Both the position numbers and the translations under genes were made by a program. The notes under the pieces are model-generated. The model did no database searches. It was not told the DNA's origin and saw only the letters and a program-made list of their open reading frames with translations. Shown here piece after piece: positions 44,583-53,109 of a stretch of 64,000 nucleotides of DNA (the stretch's first letter is position 1; every line of letters begins with the position of its first letter). Source of the DNA: Alteromonas_E sp965248545 (GTDB lineage Bacteria; Pseudomonadota; Gammaproteobacteria; Enterobacterales; Alteromonadaceae); assembly GCA_965248545.1 (NCBI GenBank), contig OZ252110.1, positions 3,968,001 to 4,032,000 on the forward strand, written 5' to 3'.

Positions 44583-44600
44583 ATGTTCTCCAATTAGCCT

Positions 44601-45302
44601 CTAGCTGTAGGTGATTGACTCACGTTTCTCCGGATGTTCGAGGTGCGGGACAGCGTTAAATTGATGTAAGTGCACCCCTTTTCGATTAGCAAACAATTGC
44701 GAAATACTGGTATTGCGGATTTGTAAATTTAAATTAACCATCGTGGCTGCATCAGCCCCCAAAACCTGACTGATCATCATGGCAATGGCTCCACCTGATG
44801 TCGCCAACACAATCCTTTTGTGAGGACTTGCGATCGCTGCATCTAATACGGACATCACGCGCTGCTGAAATTGCTGCCAGGTTTCGGGCAACAGCGTTTC
44901 ATCTAACTGCCCCGCAGACCAGGCCAACATAGATTTGCGCAACAAACGATAAAATTCAGCTGGCGCCGCAGTTTTTTCAGGTTTCTCGTCAGGGTGGTTA
45001 TGTAAATAAGCATCGGCAACCGCTTGAAAGTCAAACTCATTCAAGCCGGGATAAACCGCGAAGTCACTCAAGTGCGTGTATTGCTCAGCGTTCTTGTGAC
45101 TCGCCAAGCCGGTCACAATCCCTTGTGCGGTTTCGTGATGTCGGACCATATCACCGCGCCAAATCGCATCAATCGATTGTCCAATGTGAGCGAAATAATG
45201 ACCTAGCCATTCGGCTTGTAAGCCACCTAATTCGCTTAATTTATCGTAATTAGCCTTGCCGAACGATGCTTGGCCGTGTCGCACTAATACAATTTCTGCC
45301 AT
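44601..45302 (-). CDS. Histidine phosphatase (phosphoglycerate-mutase-like) family protein
   Basis: 233 aa. The catalytic LVRHGQASF (phosphohistidine His9, Arg8) opens the protein; the second-arm His/Arg appear in IVLATSGGAIAMM and WRGDMVRHHETAQG. It would hydrolyse a phosphoester; the operon context suggests a phosphorylated acyl intermediate. First gene, 18 bp before the acyl-CoA dehydrogenase start. Confidence 0.9.
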   Translation of the reverse strand: MAEIVLVRHGQASFGKANYDKLSELGGLQAEWLGHYFAHIGQSIDAIWRGDMVRHHETAQGIVTGLASHKNAEQYTHLSDFAVYPGLNEFDFQAVADAYLHNHPDEKPEKTAAPAEFYRLLRKSMLAWSAGQLDETLLPETWQQFQQRVMSVLDAAIASPHKRIVLATSGGAIAMMISQVLGADAATMVNLNLQIRNTSISQLFANRKGVHLHQFNAVPHLEHPEKRESITYS

Positions 45303-45484
45303 TGTTTACCTCGTAGTCGTTCTTGATAGCACGAGGCGTGCAACAAGGTGACGTGTTTAACTAAGACAAATGTTAAAAATAAGTGAACTATAAGTGTAAT
45401 TGATTCTACTGATAGGGTTTCATTCAGCTAACGTATATACCGCTCCAGTATCAGCAACAAAACACCGCGCTTTTGGCTGTTTTA

Positions 45485-45498
45485 TTGGTTGAGATCAA
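45485..45498 (+). promoter_or_regulatory. FNR/ANR-type box upstream of hemN
   Basis: TTGGT-TGAG-ATCAA, nine of ten matches to TTGAT-N4-ATCAA. If it is centred at -41.5, transcription would start near 45533, and CATAAA/TAAACT around 45519-45526 sits at -10. Anaerobic activation of hemN by FNR/ANR is well known. Confidence 0.7.
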
Positions 45499-45556
45499 TA
45501 TGCGGCAATTGGATTCAACATAAACTTTGCTCACGTTATTCGTTTGGGTATTAGTT

Positions 45557-46921
45557 TTGCCAACCATATTTGACCAGCAGCTCGTCGCTAAATACAACAC
45601 CAGTGGACCTCGCTATACGTCCTATCCAACAGCGCTCGAGTTTCATCACGAACTACCCGATAATCCAGTTCATCATGCCGCATTAACCAGTGCTGGCGAG
45701 CATTTGTCGCTATACGTGCATATTCCGTTTTGCCATAGCCTCTGTTACTACTGTGGTTGCAATAAAATAGTGACGCGACACGCGGATAAGGCAGATCGTT
45801 ATCTCGACTACATAGAAAAAGAAGTCGCGATGAATAAAGCGTCTTTCAAACACATGTTAGTGCAACAATGTCACCTCGGTGGTGGCACACCGAGTTTTCT
45901 AAGCGCGCAACAAATGCGCCGGCTGATGAACATCCTGCGCGGCGGATATGCTTTTGCAAATGACTGTGAAATCAGTATTGAAATCGATCCTCGACGAATC
46001 GAAGATACCTATTTAAACACTTTAAAAGGACTTGGATTCAATCGCATCAGTATCGGTGTGCAAGACATTGATGAAACGGTGCAAGCCGCAATTAATCGCA
46101 CGCAATGCACCGAGCAGGTTCGCACATTGGTTAAGCAAGCCAACGATCTGGGCTTTGATTCAGTCAATCTCGATTTGATTTATGGCCTACCCCATCAGAC
46201 GCAAGAGAGTTTTGCGAAGACATTAAGTGCCACAATTGAGATGTCTCCTCAGCGAGTATCACTGTTCAGTTACGCCCATTTGCCCGCGCGTTTTGCTGCA
46301 CAACGCAAGATAAAAGATGAATGGTTACCCGCACCAGAGCAAAAATTTGCATTGATGAAATTAGCGATTGAAACGCTATGCGGCGCGGGATACGTGATGA
46401 TCGGTATGGACCATTTTGCCAAGCCCGATGATGAGCTGGCAATCGCGCAGATGCGCGGCACGTTACATCGAAATTTTCAAGGCTATACCACCAAAGCTGA
46501 TTTGGATATGTTGGGACTAGGTGTGTCTTCAATTAGTTTTATTGGGGATTGGTATCTACAGAATGTAAAAACCCTAAATGACTACTACTCGCGGATTGAC
46601 GAACACCTGCCGGCCACGGATAAAGGGGTCGGTATCAGCACTGATGATGCCATACGCAGAGCGGTAATTATGGCGTTGATGTGTAATCTGCATGTCGATA
46701 AACGCGAAATTGAGCGGGATTTCGAAATCGTTTTTGATGACTACTTTGCGCAAGAGTTAATCCTATTAGCGCCATTCAAAGCGGATGATTTGCTCACTGA
46801 AGATCAACACACGATTGACGTTAAGCCCCATGCGCGCCTTTTGATCAGAACGATTGCGATGACATTTGACGCCTACATGGGCCTAGCCAAAAACCACCAA
46901 CGATTCTCAAGAGTCATTTAA
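45557..46921 (+). CDS. hemN: Oxygen-independent coproporphyrinogen III oxidase
   Basis: 454 aa radical-SAM enzyme making protoporphyrinogen IX without oxygen. The cluster motif is C59-x3-C63-x2-C66-x-C68 (HIPFCHSLCYYCGCN), followed by HLGGGTPSFL, EIDPRRI, NRISIGVQD and DLIYGLPHQT. The start is a TTG at 45557, giving MPTIFDQQLVAKYNTSGPRY as in other HemN proteins; the frame runs further to TTG 45527 without support. A FNR-type box lies 59 bp upstream. Monocistronic. Confidence 0.97.
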   Translation: MPTIFDQQLVAKYNTSGPRYTSYPTALEFHHELPDNPVHHAALTSAGEHLSLYVHIPFCHSLCYYCGCNKIVTRHADKADRYLDYIEKEVAMNKASFKHMLVQQCHLGGGTPSFLSAQQMRRLMNILRGGYAFANDCEISIEIDPRRIEDTYLNTLKGLGFNRISIGVQDIDETVQAAINRTQCTEQVRTLVKQANDLGFDSVNLDLIYGLPHQTQESFAKTLSATIEMSPQRVSLFSYAHLPARFAAQRKIKDEWLPAPEQKFALMKLAIETLCGAGYVMIGMDHFAKPDDELAIAQMRGTLHRNFQGYTTKADLDMLGLGVSSISFIGDWYLQNVKTLNDYYSRIDEHLPATDKGVGISTDDAIRRAVIMALMCNLHVDKREIERDFEIVFDDYFAQELILLAPFKADDLLTEDQHTIDVKPHARLLIRTIAMTFDAYMGLAKNHQRFSRVI

Positions 46922-46977
46922 CTCTGCTATGCTGTGGCTAAAGAATCGCCACAGCTACCCGCCCTGCTAAGGACAGT

Positions 46978-47961
46978 ATGATGAATCGGAACAAGTACCT
47001 TCAGATAACGCCTTGTTACTCTTCAGTGAAACCTAACCTTCGGCTTTTTTCACTTTGTATGAGTGCTCTCATCATGATGTGCAAAACAGCCTTTGCAACG
47101 ACCGTTGCATTCGGGAGCCTGGAACACCATCCTCAATTTGAATCTCGGTATGTCGCAGCGCGTGATGTACAAGTTTGGTTACCGCCCAATTATTCTGCAG
47201 ACGGTCGCTATGCTGTTGTCTACATGCACGATGGACAAATGCTGTTTGACGCTACAACAACCTGGAACAAGCAAGAATGGATGGTCGATGAAGTCGCCGC
47301 AGAGCTGCAACGCACAGGGAAAACGATGCCGTTTATCGTGGTCGGTATTTTCAATGGCGGCGACGATTTAAGATACATCGAATATTTACCCAATAAACCG
47401 TATCAAAGACTTACCCATCGAGAAAAAGCACAGCAATTTGCACCGCTCACAGAGGCTCCACCTGCAGATTTAGAAAACATCATTCGAAGCGACAGTTACC
47501 TGCGTTTTATCGTTGAAGAGCTCAAGCCGTTTATCGACGCGAAATATGCGGTGCACACAGACAAGCAACACACCTTTGTGATGGGGTCAAGCATGGGCGG
47601 CTTAATATCCTGGTATGCATTGAGTGAGTATCCTGACGTTTTTGGCGGTGCTGCGTGCATATCGACCCATTGGGTGGGAGGCTCGGCCAACCAGACAAAC
47701 CCAGTGACAGAGCAGTTTATGCTGTATATGCAAAATGACTTTCCAGCGCCAGGGTCACACAAAATCTACTTTGACTACGGCGACCAAACGTTGGATGCCT
47801 ATTACCCACCGTTACAAGCGCAAGTTGACCAAATCATGCGCGACAGAGGTTTCGACGAGCAAAACTGGCTGACATTATTCGACAAAGGGGCCGATCACTC
47901 CGAAAACGCTTGGCAAAAGCGCTTAGATAAGCCCTTACTGTTTTTACTCGGGGTTGATTAA
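46978..47961 (+). CDS. Secreted esterase of the Fes/esterase D alpha/beta hydrolase family
   Basis: 327 aa. A signal-like hydrophobic segment (about 25-41, ending TAFA) precedes DVQVWLPPNYSADGRYAVVYMHDGQ, the nucleophile elbow MGSSMGG and late DHSENAW with the catalytic His. This is the PF00756-type fold of enterochelin esterase and IroE relatives. Exported; the substrate is unknown, and siderophore or carbohydrate esters are possible. AAGGA precedes the ATG pair. Overlaps the convergent MmcQ/YjbR gene by 18 bp. Confidence 0.88.
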   Translation: MMNRNKYLQITPCYSSVKPNLRLFSLCMSALIMMCKTAFATTVAFGSLEHHPQFESRYVAARDVQVWLPPNYSADGRYAVVYMHDGQMLFDATTTWNKQEWMVDEVAAELQRTGKTMPFIVVGIFNGGDDLRYIEYLPNKPYQRLTHREKAQQFAPLTEAPPADLENIIRSDSYLRFIVEELKPFIDAKYAVHTDKQHTFVMGSSMGGLISWYALSEYPDVFGGAACISTHWVGGSANQTNPVTEQFMLYMQNDFPAPGSHKIYFDYGDQTLDAYYPPLQAQVDQIMRDRGFDEQNWLTLFDKGADHSENAWQKRLDKPLLFLLGVD

Positions 47962-48300
47962 CCGCTGGTCACGCTTGGGTAATTTTGCCACTACTAGCTC
48001 ATATGACTGATCGATCAGGCGTTGTACTTCTCCCGAGGGCACGGCACCGTCCAAAAAGACCGTAATCCAATGACGTTTATCCATGTGGTATCCGGGAATA
48101 ATATCCGCGTGAATATCACACAATGCACTCGCCTGCTCAGGATCGCACTTGAGATTGACGATTGGGCGTTGTTGGTGAACGCTGGCCAATGCAAACATTT
48201 TGTTCATGACTTTGTAAACGTCCACGTCGTTACCGAACGGGTGCGTCAGCTCCGTGTAGGGTTTTTCAAGGGCATAGTCGTGAATGCGCGCAGTGTCCAT
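47944..48300 (-). CDS. MmcQ/YjbR family protein
   Basis: 118 aa, full length for the family: PFGNDVDVYKVMNKMFAL, the NLKCDPEQASALC block and GYHMDKRHWITVFLDG are diagnostic. The fold resembles DNA-binding CyaY-like proteins, but function is unproven. It converges on and overlaps the esterase gene. Confidence 0.92.
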   Translation of the reverse strand: MDTARIHDYALEKPYTELTHPFGNDVDVYKVMNKMFALASVHQQRPIVNLKCDPEQASALCDIHADIIPGYHMDKRHWITVFLDGAVPSGEVQRLIDQSYELVVAKLPKRDQRLINPE

Positions 48301-48392
48301 AGTGATATATATTCCTTATTAAATTCGTCCAGTCGCGCTGGACAGTGTTTATTCAAATAAACATTGAGGGTTTATGGTAGCGCACATTCGCC

Positions 48393-49478
48393 TTAATGCG
48401 CTTTAAAACTCGCAAACAGTGCATCGCCTTCGGTCAATCCTAGTTGCTTAAACGATACATCACTAATAACCGCAAACAACGACTGAGACTCAGTCTCGTT
48501 GACCTGCGTGGTAAGAGTGAGCTTCCATTGCTGTTTGCCCAGCATTTGCGTTGCAGCTAAGACACAAGGTACCGAATTGAGCATACTGGTTCTCAGCGGT
48601 TGTTCGGCGCTTATCACAACCTGATTCGCGTCAACTCTTATTTGTGGACTAACCGCGGAGCTTCGACAGCTGTAACTGTATAGACGAATGTCCCCAAACC
48701 AAAAAGAGGTCAGTTCCGCTCCCAAGCTGTCATCAATCGGAGATTCAACTGAGTTCATGCGCAACACAGAAAACAACGGATCGGTCACGAATTCTTCGTC
48801 GCCAATCTCAGTGGTTTGTTGCAGTTGATGCACGAGTGTCGATGTATCACCGCTGCTTTTCACTTGCCCGTTGTCCAAATGAATAAGATGCTCACAGGTA
48901 AACGCTAACTCCCGTAATGCATGAGAGACAAAAATCAGCTTTAAACCACTTTCAACCAAGTCACTGATATAGTTCAGTACTTTTCGTTTGAGCCGCTTAT
49001 CCAGAGCTGAAACCGCCTCATCTAGGAGCAAGACGTCAGGACAATTCAGCAAGGCGCGAATAATCGCAATGCGCTGTTGTTCTCCTCCAGATAGGTGTTC
49101 GACTGACTTACCAATAAGATGGCTAACTTCAAATATGTCGAGTAATGTATCGCGATCCAACAGCTTGATATACGGTTTTTGGCACTCATGGTTGTTAAAC
49201 TGTTCAGCGAACGCAAGGTTACCCTCGACCGTTAGGTGTGGGTAAAGTATAGACTGTTGAAAAACCAAGCCAACGACTGGTGGCTTGTCGCCCTCCTGAG
49301 TGGACCAGCGCAGGATTCCTTGCATGTCAGGTTCCAAGCCAGCTAAACAGCGTAACAAGCTCGTTTTACCCGCACCGGATGGACCAAATACGCCAATGCT
49401 TTTGACGTGTGGAGAAACCTTAAACTGGATAGCTAGGATCTGTTGCTGGTGCTTGTTGAGTGCTATGTTTATGTCCAC
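48393..49478 (-). CDS. modC: Molybdate ABC transporter ATP-binding protein ModC
   Basis: 361 aa. Walker A GPSGAGKTS (K38), signature LSGGEQQRIAIIRALL, Walker B VLLLDEAVSALD, switch His in VSHALREL, and a C-terminal TOBE/Mop-like domain (about 290-360) as in ModC. It drives molybdate import through ModB. Overlaps modB by 10 bp; last gene of the eleven-gene molybdenum operon. Confidence 0.94.
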   Translation of the reverse strand: MDINIALNKHQQQILAIQFKVSPHVKSIGVFGPSGAGKTSLLRCLAGLEPDMQGILRWSTQEGDKPPVVGLVFQQSILYPHLTVEGNLAFAEQFNNHECQKPYIKLLDRDTLLDIFEVSHLIGKSVEHLSGGEQQRIAIIRALLNCPDVLLLDEAVSALDKRLKRKVLNYISDLVESGLKLIFVSHALRELAFTCEHLIHLDNGQVKSSGDTSTLVHQLQQTTEIGDEEFVTDPLFSVLRMNSVESPIDDSLGAELTSFWFGDIRLYSYSCRSSAVSPQIRVDANQVVISAEQPLRTSMLNSVPCVLAATQMLGKQQWKLTLTTQVNETESQSLFAVISDVSFKQLGLTEGDALFASFKAH

Positions 49479-50137
49479 GAGCTACCTCGCCTGCCATTAA
49501 CGCGATACAACAAACTCAATAGAACCAGGGAAAATACTAACAACACAAAGGCCAATTGATGAGCACTGGTGTAATCTAGCGCTTCAACATGATCAAAAAG
49601 GGCGATTGACACCACACGTGTCTCCCCCGGTATATTGCCACCAATCATTAGCACCACACCAAACTCACCCAAGGTATGCGCAAAACTCAAACCAATGGCG
49701 GTTAAAAAGGCATTTCGCGTGATGGGTAAGGTAACATGCAAAAACTGTTGTCTACGTGTAAGTCGCATGGTTCTCGCCACATCAAGAAAACGCTGATCAA
49801 ACTGTTCAAAGGCGTTAAACAGCGGCTGCACTGCAAACGGCAATGAATAAATCAGCGAGCCAATCATGATCCCAGTAAAACTGAAGGCCAAGGTGGAGCC
49901 AGTCAAGGCAAACCAAGAACTGCCCAGCCAGGTATTAGGTGAAAACGCTACTAACAGATAAAAACCCAGCACAGTCGGAGGCAATACTAATGGTAGTGCA
50001 ATCACAGCGTGCACAAGCGGTCTTAGCGGATGCTGCCAACGAGCAAGATACCAAGCCAAAGGCGTGGCAATTAAGATCAGCAAACCACTCGTAAGTGCCG
50101 CAAGTTTTAGGGTTAACAAGATTGCTTGAAAGTCCAT
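49469..50137 (-). CDS. modB: Molybdate ABC transporter permease ModB
   Basis: 222 aa, five to six membrane helices, with the EAA-type coupling loop FLDVARTMRLTRRQQFLHVTLPI and the GEFGVVLMIGGNIPGETRV block typical of ModB. Inner membrane; forms the channel. Its start shares one base with the modA stop. Confidence 0.95.
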   Translation of the reverse strand: MDFQAILLTLKLAALTSGLLILIATPLAWYLARWQHPLRPLVHAVIALPLVLPPTVLGFYLLVAFSPNTWLGSSWFALTGSTLAFSFTGIMIGSLIYSLPFAVQPLFNAFEQFDQRFLDVARTMRLTRRQQFLHVTLPITRNAFLTAIGLSFAHTLGEFGVVLMIGGNIPGETRVVSIALFDHVEALDYTSAHQLAFVLLVFSLVLLSLLYRVNGRRGSSWT

Positions 50138-50916
50138 TATTCGTCGACCCTGCGGTATCCCAAACCAACCAATTGTTGCTGCACCGTGTCACTGAGTAAA
50201 AACGCAACAAATGCTTCCGCTAACGGTTTATCTGTAGCGGTTTTCAAGATCACGAGCTGTTGTTTAATCGGCTGATACATGTTGTCTGGAATGATGAGAT
50301 AGCGCGTTTTACTCTGGAGCATATGGTAGGCAACAATCGCACTGTCTGCATTTCCCGTCTGCTTAAACTGAAATGCTTGTAGTACATTGTTACCCTGCAC
50401 CAGCCGAAAGTTATCGTTATCCCACAACTTCAAGTGTGTTAACGCCTGCTTAGCGGCTTCGCCATAAGGGGCAATTTCTGGGTTTGCTATTGCCAGCGTT
50501 TGGGTTTCAGCCAGTGCTTGTTTAAGCTGCTCAGCACCACCTCCAATTGGTTTTAGGCCGTCGACTATAGGCATATATTCTGACCACAAGGCCAACTGCC
50601 CCATCGCATAGTCTTTGCGGCTTCCGGGTGTTATCAGACCTTGTTGCTCGAGGCGTTCTGGTCTCAGACTGTCCGCGGACATAAAAACGGCATATGGTGC
50701 ACCATGTACAATCTGAGCGTATAAGCCTCCAGTCGACCCACTGGAAACCTCCACTTGCTTGCCAGATTGGTTTTCAAATTGTGTGGTGAGTAGCTTAGCG
50801 GTTTCTGCAAAGTTAGCGGCGACAGCAATGCGCATGTCAGGCTGAGCAAGGAGTTTGCCACTGATTAAAAGTAAGGTGAATAATAAGACGAGTTTCATGC
50901 CAAACAACTGCGCCAT
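50137..50916 (-). CDS. modA: Molybdate-binding periplasmic protein ModA
   Basis: 259 aa from ATG 50916 (MAQLFGMKLVLLFTLLLISG); ATG 50898 is an alternative, and upstream codons would overlap moaE. Signal peptide, then RIAVAANFAETAK, VEVSSGSTGGLYAQI and VFMSADSLRPERL, the oxyanion-binding pattern of ModA. It captures molybdate for ModBC. 7 bp after moaE. Confidence 0.95.
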   Translation of the reverse strand: MAQLFGMKLVLLFTLLLISGKLLAQPDMRIAVAANFAETAKLLTTQFENQSGKQVEVSSGSTGGLYAQIVHGAPYAVFMSADSLRPERLEQQGLITPGSRKDYAMGQLALWSEYMPIVDGLKPIGGGAEQLKQALAETQTLAIANPEIAPYGEAAKQALTHLKLWDNDNFRLVQGNNVLQAFQFKQTGNADSAIVAYHMLQSKTRYLIIPDNMYQPIKQQLVILKTATDKPLAEAFVAFLLSDTVQQQLVGLGYRRVDE

Positions 50917-50923
50917 GCAAATG

Positions 50924-51379
50924 TTACTGTGACCACGATTCGCCCGCTTGTCGATCACTCTCTTTTGCCGACACCCAACGAGCTTTGCCAGAGGTGTCTA
51001 TTTCTTTTTTCCACAGTGGTACATCATTTTTGAGCCGATCCATTAAAAACTGAGCCGCCTCAAATGCACTCTTGCGATGTCGACTGCTAACGCCAACAAA
51101 AACAATTTGCTCATTAGCACTTAAACGACCGATTCGGTGAATCAACACGACCTTGGCAATATCGAAACGAACATGTGCTTTGGCGACTAATACCTGCAGC
51201 GCTTTCTCGGTCATTCCCGGATAATGTTCGAGTTCAATTGCCGACAGCGCCTGATCAGCACTGAAGTCTCTAACTAACCCAGTAAAGGTTACAATTGCAC
51301 CTTGCTTTGCATCTGTACACAGCTGCGCATAACATTCTTGGTGGTCGAAATCATGCAGCTGAATACTCACAAGGTCCAT
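50924..51379 (-). CDS. moaE: Molybdopterin synthase catalytic subunit MoaE
   Basis: 151 aa. Conserved ALSAIELEHYPGMTEKAL, HRIGRL, SSRHRKSAFEAAQFLMDRLK and VPLWKKE with the active-site lysines. With MoaD it inserts the dithiolene sulfurs into cyclic pyranopterin monophosphate. Two bases after moaD. Confidence 0.97.
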   Translation of the reverse strand: MDLVSIQLHDFDHQECYAQLCTDAKQGAIVTFTGLVRDFSADQALSAIELEHYPGMTEKALQVLVAKAHVRFDIAKVVLIHRIGRLSANEQIVFVGVSSRHRKSAFEAAQFLMDRLKNDVPLWKKEIDTSGKARWVSAKESDRQAGESWSQ

Positions 51380-51381
51380 AC

Positions 51382-51630
51382 TCAGCCTCCAGTAACAGGT
51401 GGGAAAAATGCCACTTCATCGCCGTCTACTACGCGGTGATCCAGATTCACTAGGGTTTGGTTCACAGCGCATAAGGTTTGGCGCGGCACAATCACGGTGT
51501 CAAACGCCTCAATATGGGTGGATAATGCGCCAATCACATCACTGACTGAGCTAATTTGCGAGGCTTCCAAGTTGAAGTGATCAACACCTAACAACTCTCG
51601 AAACTGAGCGAAGAAATACACTTTTATCAT
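51382..51630 (-). CDS. moaD: Molybdopterin synthase sulfur carrier MoaD
   Basis: 82 aa from ATG 51630, which overlaps the moaC stop (ATGA). Ubiquitin-like fold ending in VTGG; the terminal Gly-Gly is adenylated by MoeB and then thiocarboxylated. Typical VYFFAQFRELLG start and DGDEVAFFPPV end. Confidence 0.95.
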   Translation of the reverse strand: MIKVYFFAQFRELLGVDHFNLEASQISSVSDVIGALSTHIEAFDTVIVPRQTLCAVNQTLVNLDHRVVDGDEVAFFPPVTGG

Positions 51631-52106
51631 GCCGACTCCGCCTGCCACACACCTGATTTACCACCATGCTTTTCGAGCACTCGAATGCCGTCGATCCGCA
51701 TGCTCGGTTCAAGCGCTTTACACATATCAAAAACCGTCAGTGCCGCTACGGACACAGCAGTGAGAGCCTCCATTTCCACGCCTGTTTTGCCGGAGAGCTT
51801 ACACATGCTCTCAATCCGCACGCGGTTTTGCTCCATCTGTAGCTCGAAATCCACCGCCACTTTCGACAGCGCGAGTGGATGACATAAAGGAATCAAATTG
51901 GCACATTGTTTGGCGGCTTGAATACCTGCTATTCGCGCTACACTCAAAACATCCCCTTTTGCCATTTGTTGTGATTCGACCTGCGACAACGTCTCGGTAC
52001 GCATATAAATATACGCCTCAGCTCGCGCTTCACGAACAGTATCTTGTTTACCAGAAACATCCACCATATTGGCATTGCCCTGACCGTCAAGATGAGAAAA
52101 ATTCAT
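51627..52106 (-). CDS. moaC: Cyclic pyranopterin monophosphate synthase MoaC
   Basis: 159 aa. Contains MVDVSGK, IAGIQAAKQCANLIPLCHPL, KLSGKTGVEMEALTAVSVAALT and VLEKHGGKSG, all MoaC active-site blocks. It converts the MoaA product to cPMP. moaA is not in this operon and must lie elsewhere. Confidence 0.97.
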   Translation of the reverse strand: MNFSHLDGQGNANMVDVSGKQDTVREARAEAYIYMRTETLSQVESQQMAKGDVLSVARIAGIQAAKQCANLIPLCHPLALSKVAVDFELQMEQNRVRIESMCKLSGKTGVEMEALTAVSVAALTVFDMCKALEPSMRIDGIRVLEKHGGKSGVWQAESA

Positions 52107-52112
52107 AATTTT

Positions 52113-52625
52113 CTACCCTTTCGCTAAAAGGTGCTTGGTAAAATGGCCGACAAAATTGCAAGGCTTATGCTCAGCGTTGAATTGCTCTTTTAAGATACCG
52201 TTCCAGGCCGTTCGACATGCACCGGTTGAACCCGGCATACAAAAAATACCCGTGTGATTGGCCAAGCCCGCAAACGCTCGAGATTGCACCGTTGAGGTGC
52301 CGAGCTCCTGATACGATAAGTAGCGAAACAATTCACCAAACCCTTCAATAGTTTTATCAAACAATACCCCCAGGGCTTCGGGCGTTGAGTCCCTATCAGT
52401 GAAACCAGTTCCGCCTGTCACCAGAATCGCATACACATTGGGATCCGCAATCCACGCAGACACAACAGCACGCATCTGATAGACATCGTCTTTGACAATT
52501 TTAGCGTCGACTAATTGATGACCTTCTTCAGTCAAGGCGGTACGCAAGAAATTACCTGAGGTGTCGGTGTCTTCTGTACGCGTATCAGAAACGGTTAATA
52601 CTGCAATGTTCAAAGGCTTTAACAC
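52113..52625 (-). CDS. moaB: Molybdenum cofactor protein MoaB
   Basis: 170 aa from a GTG at 52625, chosen because GGAG lies six bases upstream and the length equals E. coli MoaB; the frame also reads from a GTG at 52637. Molybdopterin-binding motifs LVTGGTGFTDRDSTPEAL and MPGSTGACRTAW are intact. MoaB/MogA-type proteins bind or adenylate molybdopterin; no separate mogA is seen here. Confidence 0.94.
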   Translation of the reverse strand: MLKPLNIAVLTVSDTRTEDTDTSGNFLRTALTEEGHQLVDAKIVKDDVYQMRAVVSAWIADPNVYAILVTGGTGFTDRDSTPEALGVLFDKTIEGFGELFRYLSYQELGTSTVQSRAFAGLANHTGIFCMPGSTGACRTAWNGILKEQFNAEHKPCNFVGHFTKHLLAKG

Positions 52626-52644
52626 GAAAATCTCCACTACTTAA

Positions 52645-53109
52645 CTAAGTTTTATTGTGACGCTGATTGATGGCTTCCTCAAGCGCATTCCAAGCAAGTA
52701 ATACACACTTATGCCTTGCTGGGTGCGCAGTCACTGCTGACAATGGCTTGAGCGCTTCAGGGATGCTATCAAGCTCAGTGTCTCGGCCCGATAACCAGTG
52801 CTTCATTTGTTCAACTAGTTGCAAAGCACTGTCTTCACTTTTGCCTAAAACACTCTCGGTTAGCATTGAAGCCGAGGCTAAACAAATTGAACATCCCCTG
52901 CCGCGGAAACCTGCTTCCGCTATCGTTTGTTCGCTGCCATCGTCCGGGCATACTACTTGAATACCTATTTCAATGTCGTCACCGCAACTTGGGTTTCGAC
53001 CTCGAGCAACAAAATAATGTTCGGGAAAGCTGCCCGAGCGTTTGTTCTTGGGCTGCTTAAAGTGACTCATAATCGCTGCTTTATAGCGCGTTTTGGTTTC
53101 TTGATTCAT
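52645..53109 (-). CDS. SufU-like sulfur-transfer / iron-sulfur scaffold protein
   Basis: 154 aa. Conserved residues: Cys and Asp in NPSCGDDIEIG, Cys in GRGCSICLASASM and Cys in ARHKCVLLAWNAL, the SufU/IscU zinc or cluster site. SufU relays persulfide sulfur from SufS. It overlaps the sufS-like gene by 4 bp, so the two are made as a pair, here inside a Moco operon. Confidence 0.9.
   Translation of the reverse strand: MNQETKTRYKAAIMSHFKQPKNKRSGSFPEHYFVARGRNPSCGDDIEIGIQVVCPDDGSEQTIAEAGFRGRGCSICLASASMLTESVLGKSEDSALQLVEQMKHWLSGRDTELDSIPEALKPLSAVTAHPARHKCVLLAWNALEEAINQRHNKT

Noticed and set aside
48327..48343. GTCCAG-CGCGA-CTGGAC hairpin between modC and the MmcQ/YjbR gene
   Set aside because: No T-run on either strand, short stem; not called as a terminator.
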